Shown here: piece by piece, positions 7,255 to 14,500 of the stretch
How positions within the stretch are numbered: position 1 is the first letter of the stretch
How the letters are laid out: every line of letters begins with the position of its first letter
Origin: Proteobacteria bacterium CAG:495
GTDB taxonomy: Bacteria; Pseudomonadota; Alphaproteobacteria; RF32; CAG-239
Length of the DNA: 15,706 nucleotides
Reading direction: 5' to 3'
NCBI GenBank assembly: GCA_000432275.1
Contig: HF995289.1
Span: 10,196 to 25,901 of the forward strand
Translations under genes and position numbers: made by a program
The notes under the pieces: generated by a model
Seen by the model: only the letters and a program-made list of their open reading frames with translations
The model's database searches: none
What the model was told of the DNA's origin: nothing

Positions 7255-8373
7255 TTAACGTTTAGCAAGAATATTTTTTTCAATCGCATCTGCCAGCCGT
7301 TTGGCGGCATCTTTGATACCGGCCTTTTTTGCGCGGTCTGACATCTGCTTGAGTTTATCATAATTACAGAATAAATCTTCAAGAACGGCTTTAAGTTTTT
7401 CGGCCGTAAACTCATTTTGTTTAATAAGCAGCCCGGCTTTGGCATCAGCTATTTCCTGCGCATTTGACGTCTGATGGTCGTCTGCGGCAATCGGCAGCGG
7501 CACCAATATGGACGGCACCCCGGCGACCGCAATTTCCGAAACCGAAGACGCCCCTGCCCGCGAAATAATCAAATGCGTTTGACTGTATAAATCTGCCATA
7601 TTGTCAAAAAAATGCTTTACTTCAACCTCAGCCCCGCAAGCGGCATAAGCTCCGGCAATCAAATCTTCGTCGCCCTTGCGGCACTGTTGGAATATTTTAA
7701 GCCGTTTGCGGATTTTCTCGTCCAGATTTTTTACCGCTTCCGGAACAACCTCTCCAAAAACCTTTGCTCCCTGACTGCCGCCCAAAATCAACAGCTGCAT
7801 TTTGTCTTTTTGCCCCAGTTCGGGATAACTTCCCTCCCCGACGGTTACGATATTCGCCCTTACCGGCATTCCCGTCAAAACGCTTTTGACACCCGCCGGA
7901 GCAAACTTCGTTTTCTTAAAACTCTGCGCAATTAACGTGGCATACTTGCTCAAAAACCGATTGGTTCGGCTCATTACCGAGTTCTGCTCATGCAAGACCA
8001 AATCCACGCCTGCCAGCAAAGCCGCCATTGACGCCGGAAACGAGGCATATCCGCCAAACCCGACCACGCAGGCCGGCTTGTCTTTAATCAGGACATACCC
8101 TGCCTGCATAATGCCGATACAGGTCTTAAACAGGCTCTTTAATTTAAATAGCTTTGACTTGCCGACAATTCCTCCCGACCAAACTGCTATATTCGAAATT
8201 TCTCCCAGTTTTCCCTTATAGTTGTCCTTGCCGCGCGCATCCGTAATCAAAGCCAGCCGGTATCCCCTTGCTTCCAGTTCTTCGGCCAGCGCTTCCGCCG
8301 GATAAACATGGCCGCCGGTACCGCCTGCGGTCAGAATAATCAAAGGCTTTTGTTTGTTCTTAGTACGTTTCAT
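7255..8373 (-). CDS. murG: UDP-GlcNAc:lipid I N-acetylglucosaminyltransferase MurG
   Basis: Membrane-associated GT-B glycosyltransferase that adds GlcNAc to lipid I to give lipid II on the cytoplasmic face; 372 residues. Motifs are GGTGGH (17-22), VGFGGYASFPAS, HEQNSVMSRTNR, the second-domain loop LGGSQGAKVFG and the UDP-GlcNAc site SRAGASSVSEIAVAGVPSILVPLP followed by DDHQTSNA. The ATG at 8373 is chosen because GGAGGA lies 6 nt before it; an in-frame ATG at 8388 overlaps that site. This start gives a 14-nt overlap with the end of ftsW, typical of translationally coupled dcw genes. Confidence 0.97.
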   Translation of the reverse strand: MKRTKNKQKPLIILTAGGTGGHVYPAEALAEELEARGYRLALITDARGKDNYKGKLGEISNIAVWSGGIVGKSKLFKLKSLFKTCIGIMQAGYVLIKDKPACVVGFGGYASFPASMAALLAGVDLVLHEQNSVMSRTNRFLSKYATLIAQSFKKTKFAPAGVKSVLTGMPVRANIVTVGEGSYPELGQKDKMQLLILGGSQGAKVFGEVVPEAVKNLDEKIRKRLKIFQQCRKGDEDLIAGAYAACGAEVEVKHFFDNMADLYSQTHLIISRAGASSVSEIAVAGVPSILVPLPIAADDHQTSNAQEIADAKAGLLIKQNEFTAEKLKAVLEDLFCNYDKLKQMSDRAKKAGIKDAAKRLADAIEKNILAKR

Positions 8374-9493
8374 CTTTATCCTCCGCATGCACGTTCTTAC
8401 GCGTTATCGCCAGCAGCATTCCCATTCCCAACGCCGTCGCCAATAAGGAAGAGCCGCCGTAAGAAATAAACGGCAATGTCATTCCCTTGGTCGGCATCAA
8501 ATGCATCGTTGAAGCCATATTGATGATGCCCTGCAGGCCAAAACTGGCTGACAGCCCCGCTGCCGCCAAAATAATAAATAAGTTATTGTCTTTACAAGAG
8601 ATTAGCATCGCCCGCACCACAACACAAGCATATAATGCAACGATAGCCAAACACAACAGCATACCGTATTCCTCGGCAGCCACCGCAAAAATGAAATCGG
8701 TATGAGCATCGGGAATATGCATTTTAACCACGCCTTCTCCCGGCCCCATTCCGAAAAGATTACCGTTTTGAAAAGCTTCCAGCGATTTTTTGACCTGAAA
8801 ACTGAGATTGTTTTCGGAGGCCATAAATTGCTGAAAACGAACCTGTACGTGCGGGAACATAAAATACGCCGTTACCAACAGCCCCACCCCGAGCAGCCCG
8901 AGCACCGTGACCAGCGCCAATGACAAGCCAGAAAGAAAAAATTGAAACAGCCAGATTGCCGACATTACCATCGACATCCCCACGTCCGGCTGCAAAAGCA
9001 GCAAAATCAGCGTAAAGCCGTATAAACAGATAGACAGCAAATCGCCGGGAAAATCCCGGTATTTTTTCTGCCCCTCAAACAACCATGCCGCCACTACCGC
9101 AAAGGTCGGCTTGATAAACTCCGACGGTTGCAGCGAAAAGCCGAAAATCCTGATCCAGCGCGAAGCCCCCTTGGTTTCTTCCCCCCAGAACAAGGTCATA
9201 ATCATTAACGCTATGGTAATCAGATAACCGATTATTGCCGTTCGCCGTACGGCCTTAAGCCCCTGCATCGACAGAAAAAGCATCAGACCGTATGCCAGCG
9301 GCAGAAAAAGCAGCTGCCGCTTGATAAAATGAAAACTCCCCACGCCGATACGGTTGGCAACAGAAGGGCTTGCCGAAAAGTTTAAAAATATTCCGATAAC
9401 GATGATTAAGGTAATCAAGGTCAACAGCATCTTGTCAACGGTCCACCACCAGTTGGCAATAATACTCCTGCTGTTTCGCGAAAAATTAATCAC
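8360..9493 (-). CDS. ftsW: Septal peptidoglycan polymerase FtsW (SEDS family)
   Basis: Polytopic SEDS glycosyltransferase that, with a class B PBP such as FtsI, polymerises lipid II at the septum; 377 residues with about ten hydrophobic segments. Family motifs are GASRWIRIFGFSLQPSEF (109-126), LLLQPDVG (165-172), GMGPGEGVVK (248-257), PDAHTDFIFAVAAEEYG (261-277, with the conserved acidic loop residues) and PFISYGGSS (341-349). The start is a GTG at 9493 with GGGAGA about 7 nt upstream, overlapping the mraY stop. FtsW is preferred over RodA because of the PDAHTDFIFAV wording and the dcw location. The 10-nt gap after mraY has no room for murD, which often sits there. The ftsI partner is not in this window. 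Confidence 0.95.
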   Translation of the reverse strand: MINFSRNSRSIIANWWWTVDKMLLTLITLIIVIGIFLNFSASPSVANRIGVGSFHFIKRQLLFLPLAYGLMLFLSMQGLKAVRRTAIIGYLITIALMIMTLFWGEETKGASRWIRIFGFSLQPSEFIKPTFAVVAAWLFEGQKKYRDFPGDLLSICLYGFTLILLLLQPDVGMSMVMSAIWLFQFFLSGLSLALVTVLGLLGVGLLVTAYFMFPHVQVRFQQFMASENNLSFQVKKSLEAFQNGNLFGMGPGEGVVKMHIPDAHTDFIFAVAAEEYGMLLCLAIVALYACVVVRAMLISCKDNNLFIILAAAGLSASFGLQGIINMASTMHLMPTKGMTLPFISYGGSSLLATALGMGMLLAITRKNVHAEDKDETY

Positions 9494-9503
9494 CGTCTTC
9501 TCC

Positions 9504-10580
9504 CTACTTCACCTGCAACGCCGTTAAACCGATAACCAGCAGAACCGCCGCAACAATCCAAAAACGAATAACCACTCTGGTTTCCGGCCATCCCAGCTGT
9601 TCAAAATGATGATGTATCGGTGCCATTCTGAAAAATCTTTTGCCGCCGCTGTAGCGGTAATATCCCACCTGAATCATAACCGACAATGCCTCAACGACAA
9701 AAATACCGCCGACAACTGCCAGCAGAATTTCCTGTTTCACCATAACCGCAACCGTTCCCAGCAAAGCGCCCAATGCCAAAGATCCGGTGTCTCCCATAAA
9801 CACCTGAGCCGGAGCGGCGTTAAACCACAAAAAGCCCAGACAAGCACCGATAACCGCAGCGCAGACAACCGCTATTTCGGCAGCTTGGGGAATAGCCGTA
9901 ATGTAAAAATTCTGCACTATTCCGGAGCCGCAAATATAAGCGACAATCATAAAAAAGACAAAAGCGGCAATCAAAAGCCCTGAAGCCAAACCGTCAAGAC
10001 CGTCGCTTAAATTAACCGCGTTGGAGGCGCCGACAATAACAACCATTGCAAACGGAATATAGAACCAGCACAAATTGAGCGCCAGTTGTTTAAAATACGG
10101 AATGGTAAGAACATAACGGCTGTTTTCCGGCGTTTGATACGTAATCACCGCAACGGCGGCTATTGCCGTCGTAAACTGTAAAAACAACTTCATTTTGGCA
10201 CTCATTGCATTAGCCGTTTGTTTGGTTACCTTAACGTAGTCATCGGCAAAACCGACAAAGCCGTATACCAGCAGCACCACAATTGCCGTCCACACCCAAT
10301 GATTGCTCAAATCGGCACACATCAACATTCCCAAAACGGAACTTCCCAAAATCAGCAAGCCGCCCATGGTCGGCGTTCCTTTTTTGGTCAGCAGATGCGA
10401 CTGCGGGCCGTCTTCGCGAATGGGCTGCCCTTTTGCCTGATGATGCCGTAAAAAGTCAATCAACCTTCCGCCAAAAGCCAGAGAAACGATTAATGCGATA
10501 AAAAAAGCCATAAAAGCCCGGACATAAACGGTATTAAGATATTCCGGCGCCGAACAGAGATTAAAAAGATACTGCAGCAT
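9504..10580 (-). CDS. mraY: Phospho-N-acetylmuramoyl-pentapeptide transferase MraY
   Basis: Integral membrane enzyme that transfers phospho-MurNAc-pentapeptide from UDP to undecaprenyl phosphate, making lipid I; 358 residues, close to the E. coli 360. Signature sequences are KKGTPTMGGL (66-75), FADDYVKV (111-118, Asp113-Asp114), NAVNLSDGLDGLASG (187-201, Asp193), FNAAPAQVFMGDTGS (253-267, Asp264) and the PIHHHFE loop (321-327). The ATG at 10580 has a GGGATG-type site about 5-10 nt upstream. It is the first gene of the dcw transcript seen here: a terminator ends the upstream operon and about 125 nt remain for a promoter. Confidence 0.97.
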   Translation of the reverse strand: MLQYLFNLCSAPEYLNTVYVRAFMAFFIALIVSLAFGGRLIDFLRHHQAKGQPIREDGPQSHLLTKKGTPTMGGLLILGSSVLGMLMCADLSNHWVWTAIVVLLVYGFVGFADDYVKVTKQTANAMSAKMKLFLQFTTAIAAVAVITYQTPENSRYVLTIPYFKQLALNLCWFYIPFAMVVIVGASNAVNLSDGLDGLASGLLIAAFVFFMIVAYICGSGIVQNFYITAIPQAAEIAVVCAAVIGACLGFLWFNAAPAQVFMGDTGSLALGALLGTVAVMVKQEILLAVVGGIFVVEALSVMIQVGYYRYSGGKRFFRMAPIHHHFEQLGWPETRVVIRFWIVAAVLLVIGLTALQVK

Positions 10581-10617
10581 TTTTCACATCCCGAAAAGAA
10601 AATTTAAACTTGTTTTT

Positions 10618-10650
10618 ACTATAAAGCCGCAAATCTAAAATAAGTCTTAA
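10618..10650 (-). promoter_or_regulatory. Candidate CtrA-like promoter for the mraY-ftsW-murG-murB-ftsQA transcript
   Basis: On the minus strand TTAA-N7-TTTA (plus-strand 10636-10650) matches 7 of 8 positions of the CtrA box. After 12 nt comes TATAGT (10618-10623), matching the sigma70 -10 consensus in 5 of 6 positions. No good -35 hexamer lies 16-18 nt upstream; the box occupies that place, as in CtrA-activated promoters. The predicted start near 10611 would leave a leader of about 30 nt. Chance matches in AT-rich sequence remain possible. Confidence 0.4.
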
Positions 10651-10705
10651 AGACAATGCAAATTACATAACTTTTTCAAAATTCCGCCTGAAATTTTTAC
10701 AACCG

Positions 10706-10732
10706 AAAAAACCGCCTTAAAAGGCGGTTTTT
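10706..10732 (-). terminator. Intrinsic terminator after the perM-like gene
   Basis: Inverted repeat with 12-nt arms AAAAACCGCCTT (10707-10718) and AAGGCGGTTTTT (10721-10732) at a 2-nt centre. Read on the minus strand, the hairpin is followed by six T. It begins 18 nt beyond the perM-like stop and separates the ndk operon from the dcw cluster on the same strand. The symmetric A/T flanks could act weakly on the other strand too. Confidence 0.88.
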
Positions 10733-10750
10733 CCTTTAACTGAAAACGAG

Positions 10751-11815
10751 CTAATCCCGGTACAGGGAACTCTGCTTGTAGTTTTCGATCGCATGCCGCA
10801 TAATCACGCCGATAATCGCAGCTACTGGCACGGCTATCATCAAACCGAGGAACCCCAGCAAAACGCCGCCGGCAAGCAGGGCAAACATCACCCAGACCGG
10901 ATGCAGTCCCACGGAATCTCCGACCAGTTTCGGGGTCAGGAAATTTCCCTCGATAAACTGTCCCACCAAAAATACGCCGGCCACTTGCAAAATCTGCATC
11001 ATATTGTCAAATTGGGCAAACGCAATTGCCATACTGACGACAAAACCGAAAATTGTACCCACATACGGAATAAACGAAATGATTCCCGCCAGAAAACCGA
11101 CTAAAACGCCTAAATCCAGCCCGACGATATAAAGGCCGACGGCATAAAAAGTTCCCAGCAAAACGCAAACCGACAACTGTCCGCGAATGAACGATGCCAA
11201 AATACGGTCTATTTCCCGGGCTTGCTTTTCAATTGACTTTTTCGACTGCTTCGGCAGCAGGCTGTCAACCTTGGCGACAAAAGTGTCCCAGTCGCGCAGC
11301 ATATAAAAAGCTACGATTGGCGTAATCAACACCAGCGACAAAATGTTAATCAGGGCAAATCCGTTGGTAATGACGCTGCGCATAACATTCCCCACCAACT
11401 TCAGACTGTTTGCCATATTGCTGCGAATATAGTCGCGAATTCGTTCCGGTTCCAAACTCGGTATCCGTTGCTGGAGCTCGTTTATAACCGGTTCGATTTT
11501 TCTGGCGAACGACGCCAGATAGTTCGGCACCGCACGAATAAACTGTCCCAGCTGCTCGTCAATAATGCCAAACAGCATCAAAACGGCAGGCACCGCGATA
11601 ATCACAACCAAAAACATTACCAGCACCGTCGCACAGGTACGGCTCATTCCCCATTTTTCGAATTTAGAAGCCCAGGGGTCAAGCAGATACCCGATGACAA
11701 TTCCGGCGACAAACGGCAGCAAAACCGAACGCAGCACATATACCGCAATGCAGAACAACACGAAAATCGTCAGCCATATCATCCAGTTATGCGTTATTTT
11801 TTTGCCGTGCATCAT
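10751..11815 (-). CDS. AI-2E/PerM family membrane transporter (substrate unknown)
   Basis: Polytopic inner-membrane protein of 354 residues in the AI-2E transporter (PerM/YdiK) family. Two hydrophobic segments near the N-terminus precede another pair, then a soluble stretch (about 90-145) rich in charged and amphipathic residues. The C-terminal membrane half holds the family motifs TPIVAFYMLRDWD, SFIPYVGT, GLHPVWVMFALLAGG and LGFLGLMIAVPVAA. Named members have been linked to AI-2 export or Na+/H+ exchange, but the substrate cannot be told from sequence. Three start codons stand in a row (TTG 11818, ATG 11815, ATG 11812); ATG 11815 fits AGGAG about 8 nt upstream. It begins 11 nt after the DUF2066 gene, so the two are probably cotranscribed and may cooperate in the envelope. 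Confidence 0.9.
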   Translation of the reverse strand: MMHGKKITHNWMIWLTIFVLFCIAVYVLRSVLLPFVAGIVIGYLLDPWASKFEKWGMSRTCATVLVMFLVVIIAVPAVLMLFGIIDEQLGQFIRAVPNYLASFARKIEPVINELQQRIPSLEPERIRDYIRSNMANSLKLVGNVMRSVITNGFALINILSLVLITPIVAFYMLRDWDTFVAKVDSLLPKQSKKSIEKQAREIDRILASFIRGQLSVCVLLGTFYAVGLYIVGLDLGVLVGFLAGIISFIPYVGTIFGFVVSMAIAFAQFDNMMQILQVAGVFLVGQFIEGNFLTPKLVGDSVGLHPVWVMFALLAGGVLLGFLGLMIAVPVAAIIGVIMRHAIENYKQSSLYRD

Positions 11816-11826
11816 CAATCCAGCTC

Positions 11827-12876
11827 CTAAACTTTTTCAAGAATAAAAAATTTGTCGCCCTCAACCAAGTTATAAGACTTGTCCCTCAGGGCATACAGCA
11901 GCTTTTCATGCGACCCGACAAACAGCAGACGAAACTGCGCTTTGTTTGTTCCCATCGCCTGCATCTCAATGTCTTTGACATAAGGTATTGAACGCAGCAT
12001 ACTTTCTGCGGTCACCCATTCACGCAATGATGAAAAGTTATACATAATGACGGCGGACGATTCTTGGGCACCTTCCTTAAGATTCTGTTGGCGCACCTGG
12101 CTGTCGAGATACTTTTCGGTCTCGTCGACGGCAGCGTTGAACAATTCCATACTGCCCGGCGTACCGATAACCTTTATGGTTGTGGTGTTGCCGCTGTAAG
12201 ACGTAGCCTGAACCTCCAAACCGTCTTCCGTATAAACCGCATCCAACACATAAACCTCATCGGCGCCGTTAACCCGCATCAGCTTGTCCAAAGCGGGCCC
12301 GTCGAGAGCCTGCGCCTTGTTGGCGTCGATAATCGAATAATTGGTGCCGCTGGTCGGCAAAGGTATCAGGGTGACAACCATGCCGCCCCGGGCGCTGTCC
12401 CATGCCTGACGCCACAAGTTGCTGCTTTCCCACAACATCGGCGCATCGCTGGAACTCTCCCTGAAAATAGGAATAATCAACACCCGCGTATTACTCTGAA
12501 TCAACAGCGGAATATCACGTTCCTGCATATACTGACGCAGCATTCCTTCATTCAAAACCACCCGCAAATTGGCAATATAACGAACATTGGAAGTTTTTTC
12601 GCTGATAACCAAAACTTCTTTGATAAAATTGATAAGCTGATCATCCGTCATCGCGGCAAGTCTTGCGGCCCCTTCGCTGGTCGTAATCCGTTTTGCCACC
12701 TCCACGATTGCGGCTCTGTTTGCCTCGCTCATGGCCCGTTCGCGAGCCAAAGACGCATTGCTGTCCGTTACATCGACGTTAATCTCAACCGCAAAACGTT
12801 CGTCTGCTGCCTGTGCAGGAAACGCCGCCAGACACAAAAGCAGAGCTGCCGCCCAATATGCCGTCCTCAGAAACAT
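11827..12876 (-). CDS. DUF2066 family exported protein, function unknown
   Basis: About 349 residues, with an N-terminal signal peptide: hydrophobic core AAALLLCLAAFP, then a likely cleavage after AQA before ADERFAVEI. The mature part starts with VEINVDVTDSNASLARERAMSEANRAA and continues with mixed alpha/beta sequence (RVLIIPIFRES, VTLIPLP, EVYVLDAVY), a pattern I recognise as DUF2066. No catalytic motif is apparent. It is probably periplasmic, as there is no second clear membrane segment or lipobox Cys. ATG 12876 is preferred because AGGG lies 6 nt upstream; ATG 12882 puts the same site almost on the start codon. It lies within 8 nt of ndk and 11 nt of the AI-2E family gene, so one operon is likely. 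Confidence 0.8.
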   Translation of the reverse strand: MFLRTAYWAAALLLCLAAFPAQAADERFAVEINVDVTDSNASLARERAMSEANRAAIVEVAKRITTSEGAARLAAMTDDQLINFIKEVLVISEKTSNVRYIANLRVVLNEGMLRQYMQERDIPLLIQSNTRVLIIPIFRESSSDAPMLWESSNLWRQAWDSARGGMVVTLIPLPTSGTNYSIIDANKAQALDGPALDKLMRVNGADEVYVLDAVYTEDGLEVQATSYSGNTTTIKVIGTPGSMELFNAAVDETEKYLDSQVRQQNLKEGAQESSAVIMYNFSSLREWVTAESMLRSIPYVKDIEMQAMGTNKAQFRLLFVGSHEKLLYALRDKSYNLVEGDKFFILEKV

Positions 12877-12884
12877 TGCCATCC

Positions 12885-13301
12885 CTATTCAAAAATCTCG
12901 ATTTCGCTGAAGAAAAAGCCGACTTCGCGTTTGGCACTCTCGGCAGAATCCGAACCATGAACGGTATTCTTGTCAATAGACAAGGCAAACGTTTTGCGAA
13001 TTGTCCCCTCTTCCGCCACTGCCGGATTAGTCGCCCCCATAATTTTGCGATAGCGGGAAACCGCGTCTTCCGCTTCCAGCACCTGAACGACAACCGGAGC
13101 GGACGTCATAAAGTCGACCAGACTGGTAAAAAATGTCTTGTCTTTGTGCTCGGCATAAAATTCTTCCGCCTGAGCCGGAGTCAGATGGATTCTTTTCTGA
13201 GCGATAATCCGCAGGCCGGCTTCTTCAATCATTGCATTGACCTTGCCCGTAATGTTGCGGGTTACGGCATCCGGTTTAATAATCGACAGGGTTCTTTCCA
13301 T
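12885..13301 (-). CDS. ndk: Nucleoside diphosphate kinase
   Basis: Cytoplasmic enzyme that equalises NTP and dNTP pools by gamma-phosphate transfer through a phosphohistidine; 138 residues, close to the usual 140-143. It starts MERTLSIIKPDAV with conserved Lys9, and has the active-site histidine His115 in NTVHGSDS, preceded by the GATNPA (89-94) and GTIRK (99-103) nucleotide-binding segments. The ATG at 13301 is chosen for its strong GAGGAGG site 6 nt upstream; an in-frame extension to 13334 would cover that site and has no family similarity. It is first of three closely spaced minus-strand genes, divergent from pta. Confidence 0.97.
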   Translation of the reverse strand: MERTLSIIKPDAVTRNITGKVNAMIEEAGLRIIAQKRIHLTPAQAEEFYAEHKDKTFFTSLVDFMTSAPVVVQVLEAEDAVSRYRKIMGATNPAVAEEGTIRKTFALSIDKNTVHGSDSAESAKREVGFFFSEIEIFE

Positions 13302-13349
13302 CTTTACCTCCTCGGGAAAATTGTTCAGTCGCAAATTGTCTTTGCCGCC

Positions 13350-13378
13350 ATGCTATTACACTTTACTAAAATAATCAA
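13350..13378 (-). promoter_or_regulatory. Possible sigma70-type promoter for ndk
   Basis: On the minus strand TTGATT (13373-13378) is followed by a 17-nt spacer and TAGCAT (13350-13355). Each hexamer matches the consensus in 4 of 6 positions. It lies about 50 nt upstream of the ndk ATG in the 171-nt divergent region shared with pta. No comparably clear promoter was found for pta. Confidence 0.3.
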
Positions 13379-13472
13379 AAGTTTTTATTACACAATTAAT
13401 ACTTTTTAATAGACTTTTGCCGCCCGGAGGAGTAATAAAGAGTAAAATTCAAAAACTTAAAAGGATTAAATC

Positions 13473-14477
13473 ATGTTAGAAAGCACTTTTATCAAAGATG
13501 TCCTGGCGCGCGCCAAACAACATTACAAAACCATAGTCCTTCCCGAAGGCGAAGACCTCCGCGTTCTCAAAGCAGCCCACATCATAAACAAAGACAAAAT
13601 CTGCAAAATCATAATTCTCGGCGACGAAGCCCAGATTAAAGCCGACTTTGCAAAAAACGGCTGGGACCTGAGCGGAATTGAATTAATCAACCCAGCAACA
13701 TCCCCTCGTCTGGAAGAATACGCGTCTTTATTGTTTGAGCTCCGCAAATCTAAGGGAATGACCGAAGAAGAAGCCAAAAAAACGGCATTGATACCCAACT
13801 ACTTCGGAACGCTGATGATTAAGTCCGGCCATGCCGACGGTATGGTCTCCGGCGCCAATCACTCTACGGCCGACACCGTCCGTCCCGCACTGCAAATAAT
13901 CAAATCGGCCCATAAAGACCGTGCCGTTTCCTCCTTTTTGGTAATGGTCTCCAACGACAAACCTTATGTCTTCTCCGACTGCGCCATCACAATCAACCCT
14001 TCGGCCAAAGAGCTGGCGGACATTGCTCTGGAAACATCGCTTTCTGCTGAAAAATTCGGAATTGAGCCTAAAGTCGCCATGCTGTCTTTCTCAACCTACG
14101 GTTCCGGCAAAGGCGAACAGGTGGACAAAGTCGTAGAAGCAACCAAGCTTGCTAAAGAAGCATTGCAAAGCGATGAATTCAAAAATATGAAAATCGAGCT
14201 TGACGGCGAGCTCCAGGCTGACGCGGCTTTGGATATGGTCGTTGCCCGGAAAAAAGCACCAGCCAGTCACGTGGCCGGCAATGCCAACGTCTTGATTTTC
14301 CCGAACCTTGAAGCCGGAAACATCGGCTATAAACTGTTGCAGCGCCTCGGCGGCTGTGAAGCTTACGGTCCTATGCTCCAAGGATTGAATGCTCCCGTCA
14401 ATGACCTTTCTCGCGGCGCTTTCGCAGAAGACATTGTCGGCGTCATAGCCATCACCGCCCTTCAGGCTGTCAAATAA
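13473..14477 (+). CDS. pta: Phosphate acetyltransferase, short form
   Basis: Interconverts acetyl-CoA plus phosphate with acetyl phosphate plus CoA; 334 residues, the compact PTA_PTB-only form without the N-terminal regulatory domains of E. coli Pta (about 714 residues). Motifs are TIVLPEGEDLRVLKAA (20-35), ADGMVSGANHSTADTVRPALQ (121-141), SFSTYGSGKG (205-214) and FPNLEAGNIGYKLLQRLGG (276-294). Near the C-terminus DLSRGAFAEDIV supplies Ser313, Arg314 and Asp320, which align with the catalytic Ser, Arg and Asp of the family. An AAGGA site precedes the ATG by about 7 nt. ackA starts 23 nt downstream, so the pair forms an acetate-producing (ATP-yielding) or acetate-activating module. Phosphate butyryltransferase is less likely given these residues and the neighbour. 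Confidence 0.96.
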   Translation: MLESTFIKDVLARAKQHYKTIVLPEGEDLRVLKAAHIINKDKICKIIILGDEAQIKADFAKNGWDLSGIELINPATSPRLEEYASLLFELRKSKGMTEEEAKKTALIPNYFGTLMIKSGHADGMVSGANHSTADTVRPALQIIKSAHKDRAVSSFLVMVSNDKPYVFSDCAITINPSAKELADIALETSLSAEKFGIEPKVAMLSFSTYGSGKGEQVDKVVEATKLAKEALQSDEFKNMKIELDGELQADAALDMVVARKKAPASHVAGNANVLIFPNLEAGNIGYKLLQRLGGCEAYGPMLQGLNAPVNDLSRGAFAEDIVGVIAITALQAVK

Positions 14478-14500
14478 CCACAACTAAGGAACTACGCAGA

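Noticed and set aside
7233..7445. Upstream extension of the murB frame by 71 codons
   Set aside because: It overlaps the end of murG almost entirely, lacks MurB similarity, and a good ribosome-binding site precedes the ATG at 7232.
12064..12960. 298-codon plus-strand frame opposite the DUF2066 gene
   Set aside because: Antisense to a gene with a signal peptide, operonic spacing and family features; the product looks like random translation.
13302..13334. Upstream extension of ndk by 11 codons
   Set aside because: The added residues cover the strong GAGGAGG site and are not part of the NDK fold; MERTLSIIKPDAV is the usual start.
13373..13386. Half of an FNR-type site (TTGAT) in the ndk-pta region
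   Set aside because: The second half-site ATCAA is absent at the required 4-nt spacing, so anaerobic regulation cannot be claimed.
13385..13399. A third CtrA-like box, TTAT-N7-TTAA, between ndk and pta
   Set aside because: 7 of 8 match, but no -10-like hexamer lies 12 nt away in either direction, and the region is very AT-rich. Probably chance.
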